Positions 19,227 to 28,992 are shown, counted from the first letter of the stretch. The stretch: 64,000 nt of DNA from Colwellia sp. BRX10-3 (GCF_014077505.1 NZ_JACGWA010000001.1:806001-870000), one strand, 5' to 3'. The notes: generated from the letters alone by a model not told the origin. A program made the numbers and translations.

Positions 19227-22073
19227 ATGAAGAAAATTGAAGTCAGGGGTGCGCGCACTCATAACTTAAAGAATATTAATGTAGATATTCCTCGCGATAA
19301 GCTAGTTGTTATCACAGGTCTTTCCGGCTCAGGCAAATCTTCATTAGCCTTTGATACTTTATACGCTGAAGGGCAAAGACGTTATGTAGAATCACTTTCT
19401 GCTTATGCTCGCCAGTTTTTATCCTTGATGGAAAAGCCCGATGTTGACCATATCGAAGGCTTGTCTCCTGCTATTTCAATTGAACAAAAATCGACTTCAC
19501 ATAACCCGCGTTCAACCGTGGGTACTATCACCGAGATATACGATTATCTGCGTTTGCTTTATGCCCGCGTAGGTGAACCGCGTTGTCCGGATCACCATCT
19601 ACCACTAGCTGCACAAACTATTTCTCAAATGGTCGATCGGGTTTTAGAACTCGACGAAGGCACTAAAGTTATGGTGCTAGCACCTGTGCTACAAGACCGT
19701 AAAGGTGAGCATGTAAAATTATTAGATAGCCTTGCCGCACAAGGTTATATTCGTGCCCGCATTGATGGTGAAGTCTGTGATTTATCAGATCCACCAACGC
19801 TAGAGTTACATAAAAAGCATACGATTGAAGTGGTTGTTGACCGCCTTAAAGTGCGTGAAGACATTCAATTACGCCTTTCTGAATCTTTCGAAACCGCACT
19901 TTCACTTACCTCAGGTACAGTAAAAGTCGGCTTTATGGATGACCCTAAAAGAGAGGAGCTCGTTTTCTCGGCTAATTTTGCCTGTTCTAAATGTGGCTAC
20001 AGCATGCAAGAATTAGAACCACGCTTGTTCTCTTTCAACAACCCAGCAGGGGCATGCCAAACTTGTGATGGTTTAGGCAATCAACAATATTTTGATAAAA
20101 GTCGCGTAATTACCAACCCAGAATTAAGTTTAGCCGGTGGCGCTATTCGTGGTTGGGATAAGCGTAATTTTTATTATTTTCAAATGCTGCAAGCCTTAGC
20201 TGAACATTATCAATTTCCCCTAGAATTACCCTTTAGTGAATTAGATGAGAAAACTCAACAACTGATTTTAAAAGGCAGTGGTAAACAAGAAATTGAATTT
20301 AAATACATGAATGATCGTGGTGATATTGTTATTCGCAAACATCCGTTTGAAGGTATTTTAAATAATATGGATCGCCGATATCGCGAAACCGAATCTAACG
20401 CGGTGCGAGAAGAGCTATCTAAATATCTTAATAGCCAAAGCTGCCCTGACTGTAAAGGTAGCCGATTACGCCTAGAAGCACGTAATGTATTTGTTGGTGA
20501 TACGCCATTAACTGAAGTAGCTGAATATGCCATTGCTGACGCCTTAACATTTTTTCAAGGATTAGAGTTAACAGGGCAAAAAGGACAAATTGCCGAAAAG
20601 ATTCTTAAAGAAGTTTGCGACCGTTTAGGCTTTCTAGTTAACGTCGGCTTAAATTATCTTAACTTGTCCCGCGCTGCTGGTACGTTATCAGGTGGTGAAG
20701 CACAGCGTATTCGTTTAGCTAGCCAAATTGGTGCCGGTTTAGTGGGGGTAATGTACGTTTTAGATGAGCCGTCAATTGGTTTGCATCAACGTGATAATGA
20801 ACGTTTATTAGAAACCCTTATCCATTTACGTGATTTAGGCAATACTGTTATCGTGGTGGAACACGACGAAGATGCTATTCGCGCCGCTGACTATGTTATT
20901 GATATTGGACCTGGCGCAGGCGTTCATGGTGGTCATATTATTGCCGAAGGTAATGTTGACGATATTTTAGCGTGTGAAGACTCACTTACTGGCCAGTACC
21001 TATCGGGTAGAGAGCGCATTGAAATACCTAAAACCAGAATACCGTTTGATAAAAAAAATGTAGTTGAGCTTAAAGGCGCTACCGGCAATAACTTAAAAAA
21101 TGTTGATTTAGTTATTCCAAATGGCTTAATGACCTGTGTTACTGGCGTGTCAGGCTCAGGAAAGTCAACCCTGATTAACGATACCTTATACAAGCTTGCT
21201 CACATTGAATTAAATGGTGCAACCACACAAGAACCCGCGCCACATAAAGAGGTTATCGGTTTAGATTTACTCGATAAAGTTATCGATATTGACCAAAGCC
21301 CAATTGGGAGAACACCGCGTTCTAATCCTGCAACTTACACCGGTATTTTTACCGCCATTCGTGATATTTTTGCAGCTACGCAAGAATCACGCTCACGGGG
21401 TTATAAACCGGGTCGCTTTAGCTTTAATGTTAAGGGGGGACGCTGTGAAGCGTGCCAAGGTGACGGCTTAATTAAAGTTGAAATGCATTTTTTGCCCGAT
21501 GTATATGTGCCTTGTGATGTCTGTAAAAGTAAGCGTTATAACCGTGAAACCTTAGAAGTAAAATACAAAGGCAAGAGCATTCATGAAGTGCTAGATATGA
21601 CCATCGAAGATGCTTTTGAATTTTTCTCACCTATTCCAGCCGTAAGACGAAAATTACAAACTTTAATGGACGTTGGTTTGAGTTATATCAAGCTTGGACA
21701 ATCCGCGACAACACTTTCAGGCGGTGAAGCACAACGGGTTAAATTGTCTAAAGAACTCTCAAAGCGAGATACGGGTAAAACTCTTTATATTCTAGATGAG
21801 CCCACCACGGGTTTGCATTTCCACGATATTAAACAGTTATTGCATGTGATCCACCGCTTACGTGATCATGGTAATACCATTGTGGTGATTGAGCATAATT
21901 TAGATGTAATAAAAACCGCTGATTGGGTAATAGATTTAGGTCCAGAAGGCGGTGCAGGTGGTGGCGAAATATTAGTTACCGGTACACCAGAGCAAGTTGC
22001 TAAACATAAAGGCTCGCATACTGCGCGTTTCTTAAAGCCGTTATTAGCCAAAGAGAAATCAGCTAAAAAGTGA
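19227..22073 (+). CDS. uvrA: UvrABC excinuclease subunit A
   Basis: ATPase that finds bulky DNA lesions and loads UvrB in nucleotide excision repair. The 948-residue protein has two ABC ATPase halves: Walker A GLSGSGKS at 31-38 and GVSGSGKS near 635-645, ABC signatures [16 protein letters not shown] and [15 protein letters not shown], and zinc-binding CxxC pairs ([22 protein letters not shown] with [10 protein letters not shown]). It aligns with E. coli UvrA (940 residues) throughout. I chose ATG at 19227 because [17 protein letters not shown] matches the E. coli start; an upstream TTG at 19170 adds 19 residues without homology. A terminator follows. Confidence 0.98.
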   Translation: MKKIEVRGARTHNLKNINVDIPRDKLVVITGLSGSGKSSLAFDTLYAEGQRRYVESLSAYARQFLSLMEKPDVDHIEGLSPAISIEQKSTSHNPRSTVGTITEIYDYLRLLYARVGEPRCPDHHLPLAAQTISQMVDRVLELDEGTKVMVLAPVLQDRKGEHVKLLDSLAAQGYIRARIDGEVCDLSDPPTLELHKKHTIEVVVDRLKVREDIQLRLSESFETALSLTSGTVKVGFMDDPKREELVFSANFACSKCGYSMQELEPRLFSFNNPAGACQTCDGLGNQQYFDKSRVITNPELSLAGGAIRGWDKRNFYYFQMLQALAEHYQFPLELPFSELDEKTQQLILKGSGKQEIEFKYMNDRGDIVIRKHPFEGILNNMDRRYRETESNAVREELSKYLNSQSCPDCKGSRLRLEARNVFVGDTPLTEVAEYAIADALTFFQGLELTGQKGQIAEKILKEVCDRLGFLVNVGLNYLNLSRAAGTLSGGEAQRIRLASQIGAGLVGVMYVLDEPSIGLHQRDNERLLETLIHLRDLGNTVIVVEHDEDAIRAADYVIDIGPGAGVHGGHIIAEGNVDDILACEDSLTGQYLSGRERIEIPKTRIPFDKKNVVELKGATGNNLKNVDLVIPNGLMTCVTGVSGSGKSTLINDTLYKLAHIELNGATTQEPAPHKEVIGLDLLDKVIDIDQSPIGRTPRSNPATYTGIFTAIRDIFAATQESRSRGYKPGRFSFNVKGGRCEACQGDGLIKVEMHFLPDVYVPCDVCKSKRYNRETLEVKYKGKSIHEVLDMTIEDAFEFFSPIPAVRRKLQTLMDVGLSYIKLGQSATTLSGGEAQRVKLSKELSKRDTGKTLYILDEPTTGLHFHDIKQLLHVIHRLRDHGNTIVVIEHNLDVIKTADWVIDLGPEGGAGGGEILVTGTPEQVAKHKGSHTARFLKPLLAKEKSAKK

Positions 22074-22099
22074 CATAAGAATCAATCGTGATGACTTTC

Positions 22100-22136
22100 C
22101 TAAAGGCTTGTTTTTTGTAACAAGCCTTTTTTGTAT
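22100..22136 (+). terminator. rho-independent terminator of uvrA
   Basis: AAAGGCTTG (22102-22110) pairs with CAAGCCTTT (22121-22129), followed by a T-run. Located about 27 bases after the uvrA stop. Confidence 0.9.
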
Positions 22137-22207
22137 CTAGCATCTGATAGAAGTTATGTTTAATATGACTAATCTCAATTGAATGAAAATCTAAAGCAGT
22201 AGGTTAA

Positions 22208-22885
22208 ATGACTAATAAAAAAAATAATAATGTGCCTTGGCAAAACCCGCTAATTTATTTACTGGCCTTTTCTAGTGGCTTTTGCATTATGGGCATTGAG
22301 CTATTAGGCGGCAGAATTTTAGCGCCATTTTTCGGTAGTAGTGTGCATATTTGGGGCAGTATAATCACAGTATTTATGCTGAGTTTATCTTTTGGCTATT
22401 TAGCCGGTGGCAAATTGTCCACAAAAAACGCGTCTTTAAATCGCTACGGGCTAATTTTCATCTTTGCCGGTATCGCTGTTTTGCCAGTGGCATTTTCTTC
22501 AGAATGGTTAATGGAGGCTATTTTCCTTGCTGTTGAAGATACCCGTTATGGCTCTCTCCTCGCGTCAATGGCCTTGTTCTTTGTGCCAACAGTCATCCTG
22601 GGCATGATTTCACCTTACTCGGTACGCTTGTTAGTTACCGATAAAGATAAAAGTGGCCAAGTCGCCGGTTTTCTCTACTTTGTATCAACGCTAGGCAGTG
22701 CACTAGGTACTATTATTACCTCTTTCTATTTGGTTTTACTGTTTGAGGTTAACGACATCATTATGGTGTTTAGCACTGCTCTTATTGTGCTTGGTGTCAG
22801 TGCGATGATTTTCAATCGTGTAAATCAGCAAAAAAACAATAGTAATAATAGTTCGATTACCCTGCAGGAAGCAGCACATGAATAA
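22208..22885 (+). CDS. membrane half of a spermidine-synthase-like (SpeE-type) protein
   Basis: A 225-residue integral membrane protein with about six membrane segments. The sequence GFCIMGIELLGGRILAPFFG near the N-terminus and LGMISPYSVRL near 135 are the hallmarks of the membrane domain found fused in front of spermidine-synthase-like domains in many bacteria. Here that domain is a separate gene: the frame ends eight bases inside the next gene, which encodes the soluble half. The two are therefore coupled and almost certainly form a complex. Function of the membrane-fused family is not established; true spermidine synthesis is not proven. Confidence 0.85.
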   Translation: MTNKKNNNVPWQNPLIYLLAFSSGFCIMGIELLGGRILAPFFGSSVHIWGSIITVFMLSLSFGYLAGGKLSTKNASLNRYGLIFIFAGIAVLPVAFSSEWLMEAIFLAVEDTRYGSLLASMALFFVPTVILGMISPYSVRLLVTDKDKSGQVAGFLYFVSTLGSALGTIITSFYLVLLFEVNDIIMVFSTALIVLGVSAMIFNRVNQQKNNSNNSSITLQEAAHE

Positions 22886-23798
22886 ATTATCTTTTACTCT
22901 CCTTATCGGTGTTGTCAGTGCTTTGCTCATAAGCTTAGGCCTAAGTACGAAAGTAATTGCCAAAACTATCCACAGTGAACGTTCGTTATATCGCAACATA
23001 TTAGTCGAGGAGAACAAAGGCTTACGCTGCTTAAAGTTCAATGTGAGAAGCACAAAAACTCAGCAAAGCTGTATGTTAGTGGACGACCCACAACGCTTAG
23101 TTTTTAACTACACCAAAATGTTATTTTCGAGTTTATTAATAAATCCTAACCCTGAGCGTATTTTAATTATTGGTTTAGGCGGTGGCACTATGTCGAATGC
23201 CTTACACCACATTTATCCGAAGGCTACCATTACCAATGTTGAAATTGATCCAGCGGTAATTAAAGTCGCACGCAACTACTTTAGCTTTTTAGAAAACGAC
23301 CATATTACTGCAGTGGCACAAGACGGACGTATTTTTGTTAAACGCGAGTCGATTAAGAAACAAAAATACGATTGGATAATCCTCGACGCTTTCAATGGTG
23401 ACTACATACCCGAACATTTAATGACACAAGAGTTTTTACAAGAAGCTAAAAACTTACTCAGCGAAAACGGTGTGTTAGCAGCAAATACATTTTCGGTCAG
23501 TGATTTGTACACTTACGAATCGGCGACTTATAAATCTGTATTTGGCGATTTCTTTAACGTTAGAAATAGTAACAACAGTAATCGCATCATATTAGCCAGT
23601 GCTAAGCCCTTGCCTACCCATGATATTATAGCGGCACGCGCTAAAGCCTTGAGCGAGAAATTATTACCATTTAATGTCGATATCACTGAAATTAGCCGCC
23701 AAATGATTTCAACAACCACAACTCAAGATTGGCCGAAAAACTCACCAGTATTAACCGATCAGTATTCGCCAGCAAACTTATTGAATTTAAAAAATTAA
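22878..23798 (+). CDS. spermidine-synthase-like protein with N-terminal membrane anchor
   Basis: A 306-residue protein with one N-terminal hydrophobic segment (about 5-28) followed by a Rossmann domain. The nucleotide-binding loop IIGLGGGTMSNALHH, the acidic strand end VEIDPAVIKVARNYF, and ILDAFNGDYIPEHLMTQEF are typical of the SpeE family (aminopropyltransferase/methyltransferase-like fold). The SpeE catalytic Asp region is present as DAFNGD rather than the D(A/S)TDP of true spermidine synthases, so the enzyme may have another substrate. It overlaps the upstream membrane gene by eight bases. Which side of the membrane the domain faces is unclear, since the anchor also resembles a signal peptide. 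Confidence 0.82.
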   Translation: MNKLSFTLLIGVVSALLISLGLSTKVIAKTIHSERSLYRNILVEENKGLRCLKFNVRSTKTQQSCMLVDDPQRLVFNYTKMLFSSLLINPNPERILIIGLGGGTMSNALHHIYPKATITNVEIDPAVIKVARNYFSFLENDHITAVAQDGRIFVKRESIKKQKYDWIILDAFNGDYIPEHLMTQEFLQEAKNLLSENGVLAANTFSVSDLYTYESATYKSVFGDFFNVRNSNNSNRIILASAKPLPTHDIIAARAKALSEKLLPFNVDITEISRQMISTTTTQDWPKNSPVLTDQYSPANLLNLKN

Positions 23799-23840
23799 GC
23801 GTAGATAGTAGGGTTAAAGTGGCATAGGCTGTTAAAAATA

Positions 23841-24467
23841 TTAAGTTTTATCAGGCTCGCCTATGCCCAGTTTTAATTCATGCATGTAATCAACTAGTGC
23901 TTGATGATCAGCAGATGAAGATTTCCTAAGTGCAGCAGCTACGCCTTGTTGATCTGCAATTGAGCGATGCTGACCCAGCTTAGCTTTGGCGTCAATAATA
24001 TCGATTGAAATTTTAAAGCCAACGATACCTTTAGATAATTTTTTTTGATAATCTGCACTTACCACATCACGCTTAACTAGCAACTCAGGTTCATATTTGT
24101 GCATAAGCGAATCAAGTGCTTGTGTCGTATCATCTGCACTGAGTATTTCAGCACAACCTTTGATATGTATTGCCGCATAGTTCCATGTGGGTACCGCAGG
24201 TTTATTGTGATACCAAGTTGGAGAAATGTAGCCATGCGGGCCATTAAATATCACTAAGTGCTGTTTAACAATATCTTCAGCAAGTTCACGCCAATGTGGA
24301 TTATTTCGAGCAAAGTGCCCGATTAAACAATGATTACTACGATCTAACATTAATGGTAAATGACTCGACTGCAGAGACGGAGATACTAATGTTGCAAAAC
24401 TATATTTTTCAATAAATAAAAAGATTTGTTCTTGCTCAGTTAAGCGCCATTTTTCTTCAACATGCAT
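23841..24467 (-). CDS. FMN-binding negative regulator, PaiB family
   Basis: A 208-residue protein of the PaiB/Pfam FMN_bind_2 family, with a flavin-binding split-barrel fold. The N-terminal KWRLTEQEQIFLFIEKYSFATLVS matches the usual start, and the family motifs GHFARNNPHW (about 50-60), FNGPHGYISPTWY and PTWNYAAIHIKG (about 78-106) are all present. Bacillus PaiB was described as a repressor of sporulation and protease genes, but most family members are uncharacterised. Length is normal. It lies 30 bases after rluF on the same strand and is probably co-transcribed. Confidence 0.88.
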   Translation of the reverse strand: MHVEEKWRLTEQEQIFLFIEKYSFATLVSPSLQSSHLPLMLDRSNHCLIGHFARNNPHWRELAEDIVKQHLVIFNGPHGYISPTWYHNKPAVPTWNYAAIHIKGCAEILSADDTTQALDSLMHKYEPELLVKRDVVSADYQKKLSKGIVGFKISIDIIDAKAKLGQHRSIADQQGVAAALRKSSSADHQALVDYMHELKLGIGEPDKT

Positions 24468-24497
24468 AATACCGAATGACCTTTTATTCAGATAAAA

Positions 24498-25454
24498 TTA
24501 ATTTTTCTTTTTCAAACTTAAGCGTTTTTTACCTGTTGATGTTGCTACTGGTTTTTTCACATCGATACGAGTTAAGGTGCGTGAAGAAGCCGGTGATTTA
24601 GACGTAATGGTTTTATTGGCGTGCTTAATATCTGTAATGTCGACTTTTGCAGCGTCATGATTAATTTCTACTTCAGTAAAATCATCTTCATTAGCTTCTC
24701 GCTCAATAAAGTCATCATCGAGCGCGGTTTTACGAGAACCTGCCACCGCGGTATTTATCTCAGCCATTTCACTCGCAGTTAAGTCGCGCCATTCTCCTGG
24801 ACGCAACTTACCAAGCTCGACTTGCATAATGCGCGAACGCTGCAGTTCGATAACTTCATAATCAAGGTATTCACACATACGACGAATTTGTCGATTCAGA
24901 CCTTGAGTGAGAATAATACTAAATACAAATTTACTCTCAGGTTTAACAATGCAGGTCTTGGTGATGGTGCCTAAAATTGGAACGCCTTTAGACATACGTT
25001 CAATAAAACGTTCACTAATCGGCTTATCAACTTTTACGATATATTCTTTATCGTGAGCGTTTTCAGCACGCAGTATTTTATTAACAATGTCACCGTCACT
25101 GGTGAGAAAAATCAAGCCTTCTGATGGCTTATCTAAACGGCCGATAGGAAATATACGTTTAGTATGGCCAATAGCGTCAATAATATTACCTTTAACATGT
25201 CGCTCTGTCGTACAGGTAATACCTACTGGCTTGTTATAAGCAATATAAACACGGTCAGTATGATTACTGTCGCTGGCTTTAATCTCATTACCGTCAATAC
25301 AAACTCTATCGCCTGAAACAACTTTAGTACCAAGCTCTGGTACTTTGCCATTAATGGTGACACGATTATTTTCGATTAACTTATCGGCAAATCGACGCGA
25401 ACAATAACCTGAGTCGCTAATATATTTGTTGAGACGTTTTTCGTAACTTGACAC
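24498..25454 (-). CDS. rluF: 23S rRNA pseudouridine 2604 synthase with long C-terminal tail
   Basis: Converts uridine 2604 of 23S rRNA (E. coli numbering) to pseudouridine. An S4 RNA-binding domain occupies residues 1-60; the catalytic Asp is D108 in IGRLDKPSEG; GLNRQIRRMCEYLDYEV and the LRPGEWRDLT segment follow. ERMSKGVPILGTITKTC fits RluF rather than RluE or RsuA. The core ends near residue 240. A tail of about 75 residues follows, first acidic (EREANEDDFTEVE) and then Lys/Ser/Thr-rich and basic at the end, longer than in E. coli RluF (290 residues). The PaiB-like gene follows after 30 bases. Confidence 0.9.
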   Translation of the reverse strand: MSSYEKRLNKYISDSGYCSRRFADKLIENNRVTINGKVPELGTKVVSGDRVCIDGNEIKASDSNHTDRVYIAYNKPVGITCTTERHVKGNIIDAIGHTKRIFPIGRLDKPSEGLIFLTSDGDIVNKILRAENAHDKEYIVKVDKPISERFIERMSKGVPILGTITKTCIVKPESKFVFSIILTQGLNRQIRRMCEYLDYEVIELQRSRIMQVELGKLRPGEWRDLTASEMAEINTAVAGSRKTALDDDFIEREANEDDFTEVEINHDAAKVDITDIKHANKTITSKSPASSRTLTRIDVKKPVATSTGKKRLSLKKKN

Positions 25455-25598
25455 TGGCTATCCTAAATAAGAGCAGTAAATAATTGTAAGTTCTACATTT
25501 GATTAAAGCTATTTTACCTAACTTTTGTCACACTGTAGAGTAATGATATTAAAAGCCGTTAAAAACCCTCTAAACAACCGTATTAATAAGGTGTAAAT

Positions 25599-26138
25599 AT
25601 GAAAATAGTCACATTTGGTGCCAGCACCAGTAGTAAATCAATCAATAAGCAACTTGCCAAGTATGCAGGGTATTTAGCTACTGAAGTTCAGGCAAATATT
25701 AAAGTAGAGGTTCTCGACTTAAACGACTTTGAATTACCACTATTTAGCCAAGACAAAGAAGCTGAGCTAGGCCAGCCTGAAGCAGCAAAAGCTTTCTTTG
25801 ATAAGCTAGGTGAAAGTGATGCCATTATCATTTCATTTGCTGAACATAACGGCAGTTACAGTGCCGCCTATAAAAATTTATTTGATTGGACCTCACGGAT
25901 TAATCAAAAACTTTTTCAAAGTAAGCCGATGTTATTACTAGCAACATCTCCTGGGCCAGGCGGAGCAGCTAGTGTGTTAGCCGCAGCATTAGGTTCAGCG
26001 CCTTATTTTGCTGGAGATGTGAAAGCCTCATTATCTGTGCCAAGCTTTTTTGATAACTTTGACATGGAAAATACTAAGTTAACTAACGATGAGTTGCATC
26101 AGAAATTAACGGCCGCTGTAAAACTTTTAATAGCATAA
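25599..26138 (+). CDS. NAD(P)H-dependent FMN reductase
   Basis: A 179-residue flavodoxin-like protein. The phosphate-binding loop for FMN is FGASTSSKSINKQL (6-20); the second flavin loop is in SFAEHNGSYSAAYKNLFDWTSR (around 84-105), a variant of the PEYNGSxPGxLKNAIDW motif; LLLATSPGPGGAASVL lies near 115. This is the FMN_red family of quinone, azo or chromate reductases. The physiological substrate cannot be told. AAGGTG lies seven bases before the ATG. Single gene, convergent with the next operon. Confidence 0.9.
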   Translation: MKIVTFGASTSSKSINKQLAKYAGYLATEVQANIKVEVLDLNDFELPLFSQDKEAELGQPEAAKAFFDKLGESDAIIISFAEHNGSYSAAYKNLFDWTSRINQKLFQSKPMLLLATSPGPGGAASVLAAALGSAPYFAGDVKASLSVPSFFDNFDMENTKLTNDELHQKLTAAVKLLIA

Positions 26139-26146
26139 CCGCAAAC

Positions 26147-26184
26147 CAAGACCTAAAGATGAGTTTTAAGGCTTTAGGTCTTAC
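26147..26184. terminator. hairpin between convergent genes
   Basis: AAGACCTAAAG (26148-26158) is the exact reverse complement of CTTTAGGTCTT (26172-26182). It lies between the ends of the FMN reductase gene and the minus-strand lipoprotein gene. T-tracts are weak, so it is a probable rather than certain terminator. Confidence 0.55.
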
Positions 26185-26188
26185 CGCT

Positions 26189-26377
26189 TTATTTATCTTT
26201 TTCTGTAGTGTTACTCTTCATATTATCTTTTACATTTTCATTAACGATCACGTTGGGTTGTTTGGGTTTATTTTCAACTTTAATTGTTCCACCTCTATTG
26301 CTAAGTGACAAAGAGCCACAAGCAGAAAGTGTCAATATCATTATTGATAACATTAATAGTGACTGATTTACTTTCAT
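26189..26377 (-). CDS. small lipoprotein of unknown function
   Basis: A 62-residue protein with a lipoprotein signal: Lys near the start, hydrophobic LLMLSIMILTLS, and lipobox LSAC with the acylated Cys at residue 20. The mature part is only about 43 residues, polar, rich in Asn, Lys and Asp, with no recognisable fold. It starts three bases after the stop of the YjdF-like gene and is the last gene of the minus-strand run. Probably a small envelope lipoprotein; no function can be given. Confidence 0.65.
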   Translation of the reverse strand: MKVNQSLLMLSIMILTLSACGSLSLSNRGGTIKVENKPKQPNVIVNENVKDNMKSNTTEKDK

Positions 26378-26380
26378 TTC

Positions 26381-26998
26381 TTACTCGTTAATTTTTACTG
26401 ATACACTCATTTTGGCCAATTGTTTATCATGATATTTAGCTAAAACAATAATTGAAATAATTGCCCCTAATAACGCTAATGCCATATCCGACTGTGTATC
26501 CCAAATATAACCTTGTGTACCCAAAAATGCTTCAGCATTTTCACCTGAAGCTACGGCAACCCACCATTCTATCAATTCATAAAATGCGCTAAAGGCTAGG
26601 CAAATAGATACAATTATAAAGTTTAACCACGCGGTACCATTAACAATGCCTTTGCGAATAAGAATTTCACGGGCAAGCAAAGCGGGCACAAAACCTTGGA
26701 AAAAATGCCCTACTTTGTCGTAATTATTACGCTCAGAACCCATCCAATTAGCGATGGTATCGAACAATGGAACCTCGGCATAGGTATAGTGGCCGCCAAC
26801 CATTAATACGATGCAATGCAATAATATAAAATTATAAAGTAAACGCGTTAGCGGGAAACGCTTGAAACTTATCGCCATCAGCACTAAACCGATAAGCGCC
26901 GGTAATACTTCTAAAAACCAAGTAAATTGATCTTTTGGCCCAATACCTGACCAAGTTAAGACGACAAAAAAGAGCGTTAACCAGAGAATTTTTAACAT
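26381..26998 (-). CDS. DUF2238 membrane protein, YjdF-like
   Basis: A 205-residue inner-membrane protein with about six membrane segments. The motifs GGHYTYAEVPLFD, NNYDKVGHFFQGFVPALLARE, FSAFYELIEWW and GTQGYIWDTQSDM are diagnostic of DUF2238 (E. coli YjdF). The conserved His, Glu and Asp residues in these motifs suggest a catalytic or metal-binding role in the membrane, but none is established. Start taken as the ATG at 26998 with GGTGAG just upstream; an ATG four codons earlier (27010) is possible. It is followed after three bases by the small lipoprotein gene. Confidence 0.88.
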   Translation of the reverse strand: MLKILWLTLFFVVLTWSGIGPKDQFTWFLEVLPALIGLVLMAISFKRFPLTRLLYNFILLHCIVLMVGGHYTYAEVPLFDTIANWMGSERNNYDKVGHFFQGFVPALLAREILIRKGIVNGTAWLNFIIVSICLAFSAFYELIEWWVAVASGENAEAFLGTQGYIWDTQSDMALALLGAIISIIVLAKYHDKQLAKMSVSVKINE

Positions 26999-27050
26999 TT
27001 TACTCACCATTTAATCAATGAAAGAACCCTAGCCAGGCAGTAGTGGAATC

Positions 27051-27437
27051 TTAAATGGCGGTGTAGACAATATAACCACCAAAAATAAAAGAGAACACAC
27101 CGCAAAACCGAAACATAGCGCTAAATTTCTGCGCTGACCACAAGGCAAATTTTCGGTGTTTCTTAGCGCCAATTACCAGTAAAAATATTGCGGCAAATAT
27201 CATTAAGTAACCCAGTGCCGCATTTATTGTTGGCGCCGACGTCAGTGCTGAGTAATAAATAAAAATCCCACCAAAACATAAGCGACTCATAATTTCGAAA
27301 GCATGAAAATATCTTTGTTGGCTAAACTTAATAATACTATCCGAAAAAGCCTGTGGATTTATGATCATCAACACACTTAACGCTATCATCGTGAGACCAA
27401 ATATAATGATAAATATCATAGGAAAAATTGCCTGCAT
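27051..27437 (-). CDS. small four-helix membrane protein of unknown function
   Basis: A 128-residue hydrophobic protein with about four membrane segments (residues 3-22, 48-65, 72-90, 105-125) and a short polar loop between the first and second (INPQAFSDSIIKFSQQRYFHAFEI). I cannot name the family with confidence. It starts six bases after the ABM-domain gene and lies in the same minus-strand operon as the YjdF-like gene. Confidence 0.7.
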   Translation of the reverse strand: MQAIFPMIFIIIFGLTMIALSVLMIINPQAFSDSIIKFSQQRYFHAFEIMSRLCFGGIFIYYSALTSAPTINAALGYLMIFAAIFLLVIGAKKHRKFALWSAQKFSAMFRFCGVFSFIFGGYIVYTAI

Positions 27438-27443
27438 TTAATA

Positions 27444-27728
27444 TTACGCTTGCTTGTAATAACTTCCTTTAGGCGCGGCACCAAATAAACTCATTGCCGC
27501 TTGCATATCTTCTTGGGGATAATGAGTAATAGCAAGCTGATGGCTTTCAATGCAATCCCAACGTTCAATTATCATAAATTGATCCCCATGCTCATGATGC
27601 TTTAATAATTCACAAGAAACACAACCTTCAGCACCTGAGATATAAGGCACTAATGCTTGTAAAAAAGCAAAAAGTTCAGCTGACTTTTCTGCAGCGGCAG
27701 TAAATTCATTAACCCGTACTATGCTCAT
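27444..27728 (-). CDS. antibiotic biosynthesis monooxygenase (ABM) domain protein
   Basis: A 94-residue dimeric alpha-beta barrel protein. The pattern is typical of ABM-domain proteins: IVRVNEFTAAAEKSAELFAFLQALVPYISGAEGCVSCELLKH, then QFMIIERWDCIESHQLAITH. Members act as cofactor-free monooxygenases or haem-degrading enzymes, or merely bind quinone-like molecules; the residues seen do not settle which. AGAGGATAC precedes the ATG. It sits in the middle of an eight-gene minus-strand run. Confidence 0.88.
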   Translation of the reverse strand: MSIVRVNEFTAAAEKSAELFAFLQALVPYISGAEGCVSCELLKHHEHGDQFMIIERWDCIESHQLAITHYPQEDMQAAMSLFGAAPKGSYYKQA

Positions 27729-27751
27729 AGTATCCTCTCAATTATGATTAT

Positions 27752-28561
27752 TTATTTTAACTTAGGGCTTATCTTTAAAGTTGCAAGCAGATTAACAACT
27801 TCATCTTTATCATACAATGCGCCAAAATCAGTCGTAAACTCAGTAATTTGTTCAGTGCTTGGGAAGGTAAAATAATCACCTTGCTGAGTTTGAACAAAGG
27901 TCGCTATTTCATCACCACTAGCAAGCGAATTAATCGCTTTTTCAATCAACTGGCAGCCGCCAATATACAAAGACAACACATGCCAAAGGTAAGACTTGTC
28001 TTGCACTTGCAATGTTGAATGAGCAATAACTCGGCCGGTATCTATCGTACTGTCATCTATAAAGTGTAAACTCGTTGACAGTTGCTCATCGCTATTTAAT
28101 AAAGCCCAAAACGTAGCCATAACACCACGATAGTCAGGCAACTTTCCAGAATGTAAATTTATAACACCATGTTTTGCCAAATCAATTATCGGCTTTTTTA
28201 AGATAACTCCATAACGAATAGAAATAATTAAGTCAGCTGAAAGTGACTGAATTTTTTCGACACCATCTACTGAATTTATCTGATTTAAAGTTTCGATTGC
28301 AACACCGTATTGCTGAGTGATTTCAGCATAGGTTTTAAACATTAGCGACTTTTTAGTACTGTCAGGCAACTGTTCAAGAATCCGATAAACATCGTGTTGT
28401 TCAAATTGCGTTAACGCCTGTAATGCCTGCGGGCGTGTGGAATTACTTCCCACTTTACTAGACAAAAACACCTGAATATTATGCGCCCGTAATACTGGCA
28501 TTAATAAATTTAATGCTAAGTTGCTGGCAATGTCATTATTCAGTAATAAAACAATGTTCAT
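27752..28561 (-). CDS. formyltransferase-family protein
   Basis: A 269-residue protein with a C-terminal formyl-transferase fold related to methionyl-tRNA formyltransferase and PurN. The catalytic triad is in place: N135 and H137 in GVINLHSGKLPDYRG, and D174 in DDSTIDTGRVI. The N-terminal Rossmann half (MNIVLLLNNDIASNLALNLL) is poorly conserved and the C-terminal tRNA-binding domain of Fmt is absent, so it is probably not the initiator-tRNA enzyme. Likely acceptors are a sugar amine or another small molecule, an inference. Neighbours are an ABM protein and a GFA protein. Confidence 0.85.
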   Translation of the reverse strand: MNIVLLLNNDIASNLALNLLMPVLRAHNIQVFLSSKVGSNSTRPQALQALTQFEQHDVYRILEQLPDSTKKSLMFKTYAEITQQYGVAIETLNQINSVDGVEKIQSLSADLIISIRYGVILKKPIIDLAKHGVINLHSGKLPDYRGVMATFWALLNSDEQLSTSLHFIDDSTIDTGRVIAHSTLQVQDKSYLWHVLSLYIGGCQLIEKAINSLASGDEIATFVQTQQGDYFTFPSTEQITEFTTDFGALYDKDEVVNLLATLKISPKLK

Positions 28562-28581
28562 GGAGCTAATTCCTGCAATTG

Positions 28582-28992
28582 TTATTTAACTCGACTAGGC
28601 TCGAAAGTTGGATAATGGGGTAAATCAGCAGTAAAATCTTCCCAACTAGCTTTCGAGTCGACAAAATTATGTGACATCGGCCGCTCAATAATCTCGGAAT
28701 CAACTATCCCTAATCGTACACGAATTCTTAATTTATCTTGCTCATTACTACTATAAATTGGACTACCACAATGTTGACAAAAATAACGTGTTCGTCCAGG
28801 TTTTAACGAAAAGGCAGATAATGCTTGTTGACCTTTTTCAATAATAAAATCGGCACTATTAACAAAGCCGTTGGTAGCATAAGCAGTGCCTGAATTTTTA
28901 CGACAGAGCGAACAATGACAATGAATAATGTCGCTTATTCCACCTTTAATTGAAATTTCGACCGCGCCACACAAACATTTACCTGAATACAT
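28582..28992 (-). CDS. GFA-domain (glutathione-dependent formaldehyde-activating-like) zinc protein
   Basis: A 136-residue zinc protein. The GFA metal ligands are visible as C6-x-C8 (GKCLCGAVEI), C25-x-C27-xx-C30 (HCHCSLCRKNSG) and C72-xx-C75 (FCQHCGSPIYS). The founding enzyme was proposed to join formaldehyde to glutathione; most relatives have no proven reaction. It stands 20 bases before the formyltransferase-family gene in the same operon. The pairing of formyl and formaldehyde chemistry is suggestive but not evidence of a pathway. Confidence 0.88.
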   Translation of the reverse strand: MYSGKCLCGAVEISIKGGISDIIHCHCSLCRKNSGTAYATNGFVNSADFIIEKGQQALSAFSLKPGRTRYFCQHCGSPIYSSNEQDKLRIRVRLGIVDSEIIERPMSHNFVDSKASWEDFTADLPHYPTFEPSRVK

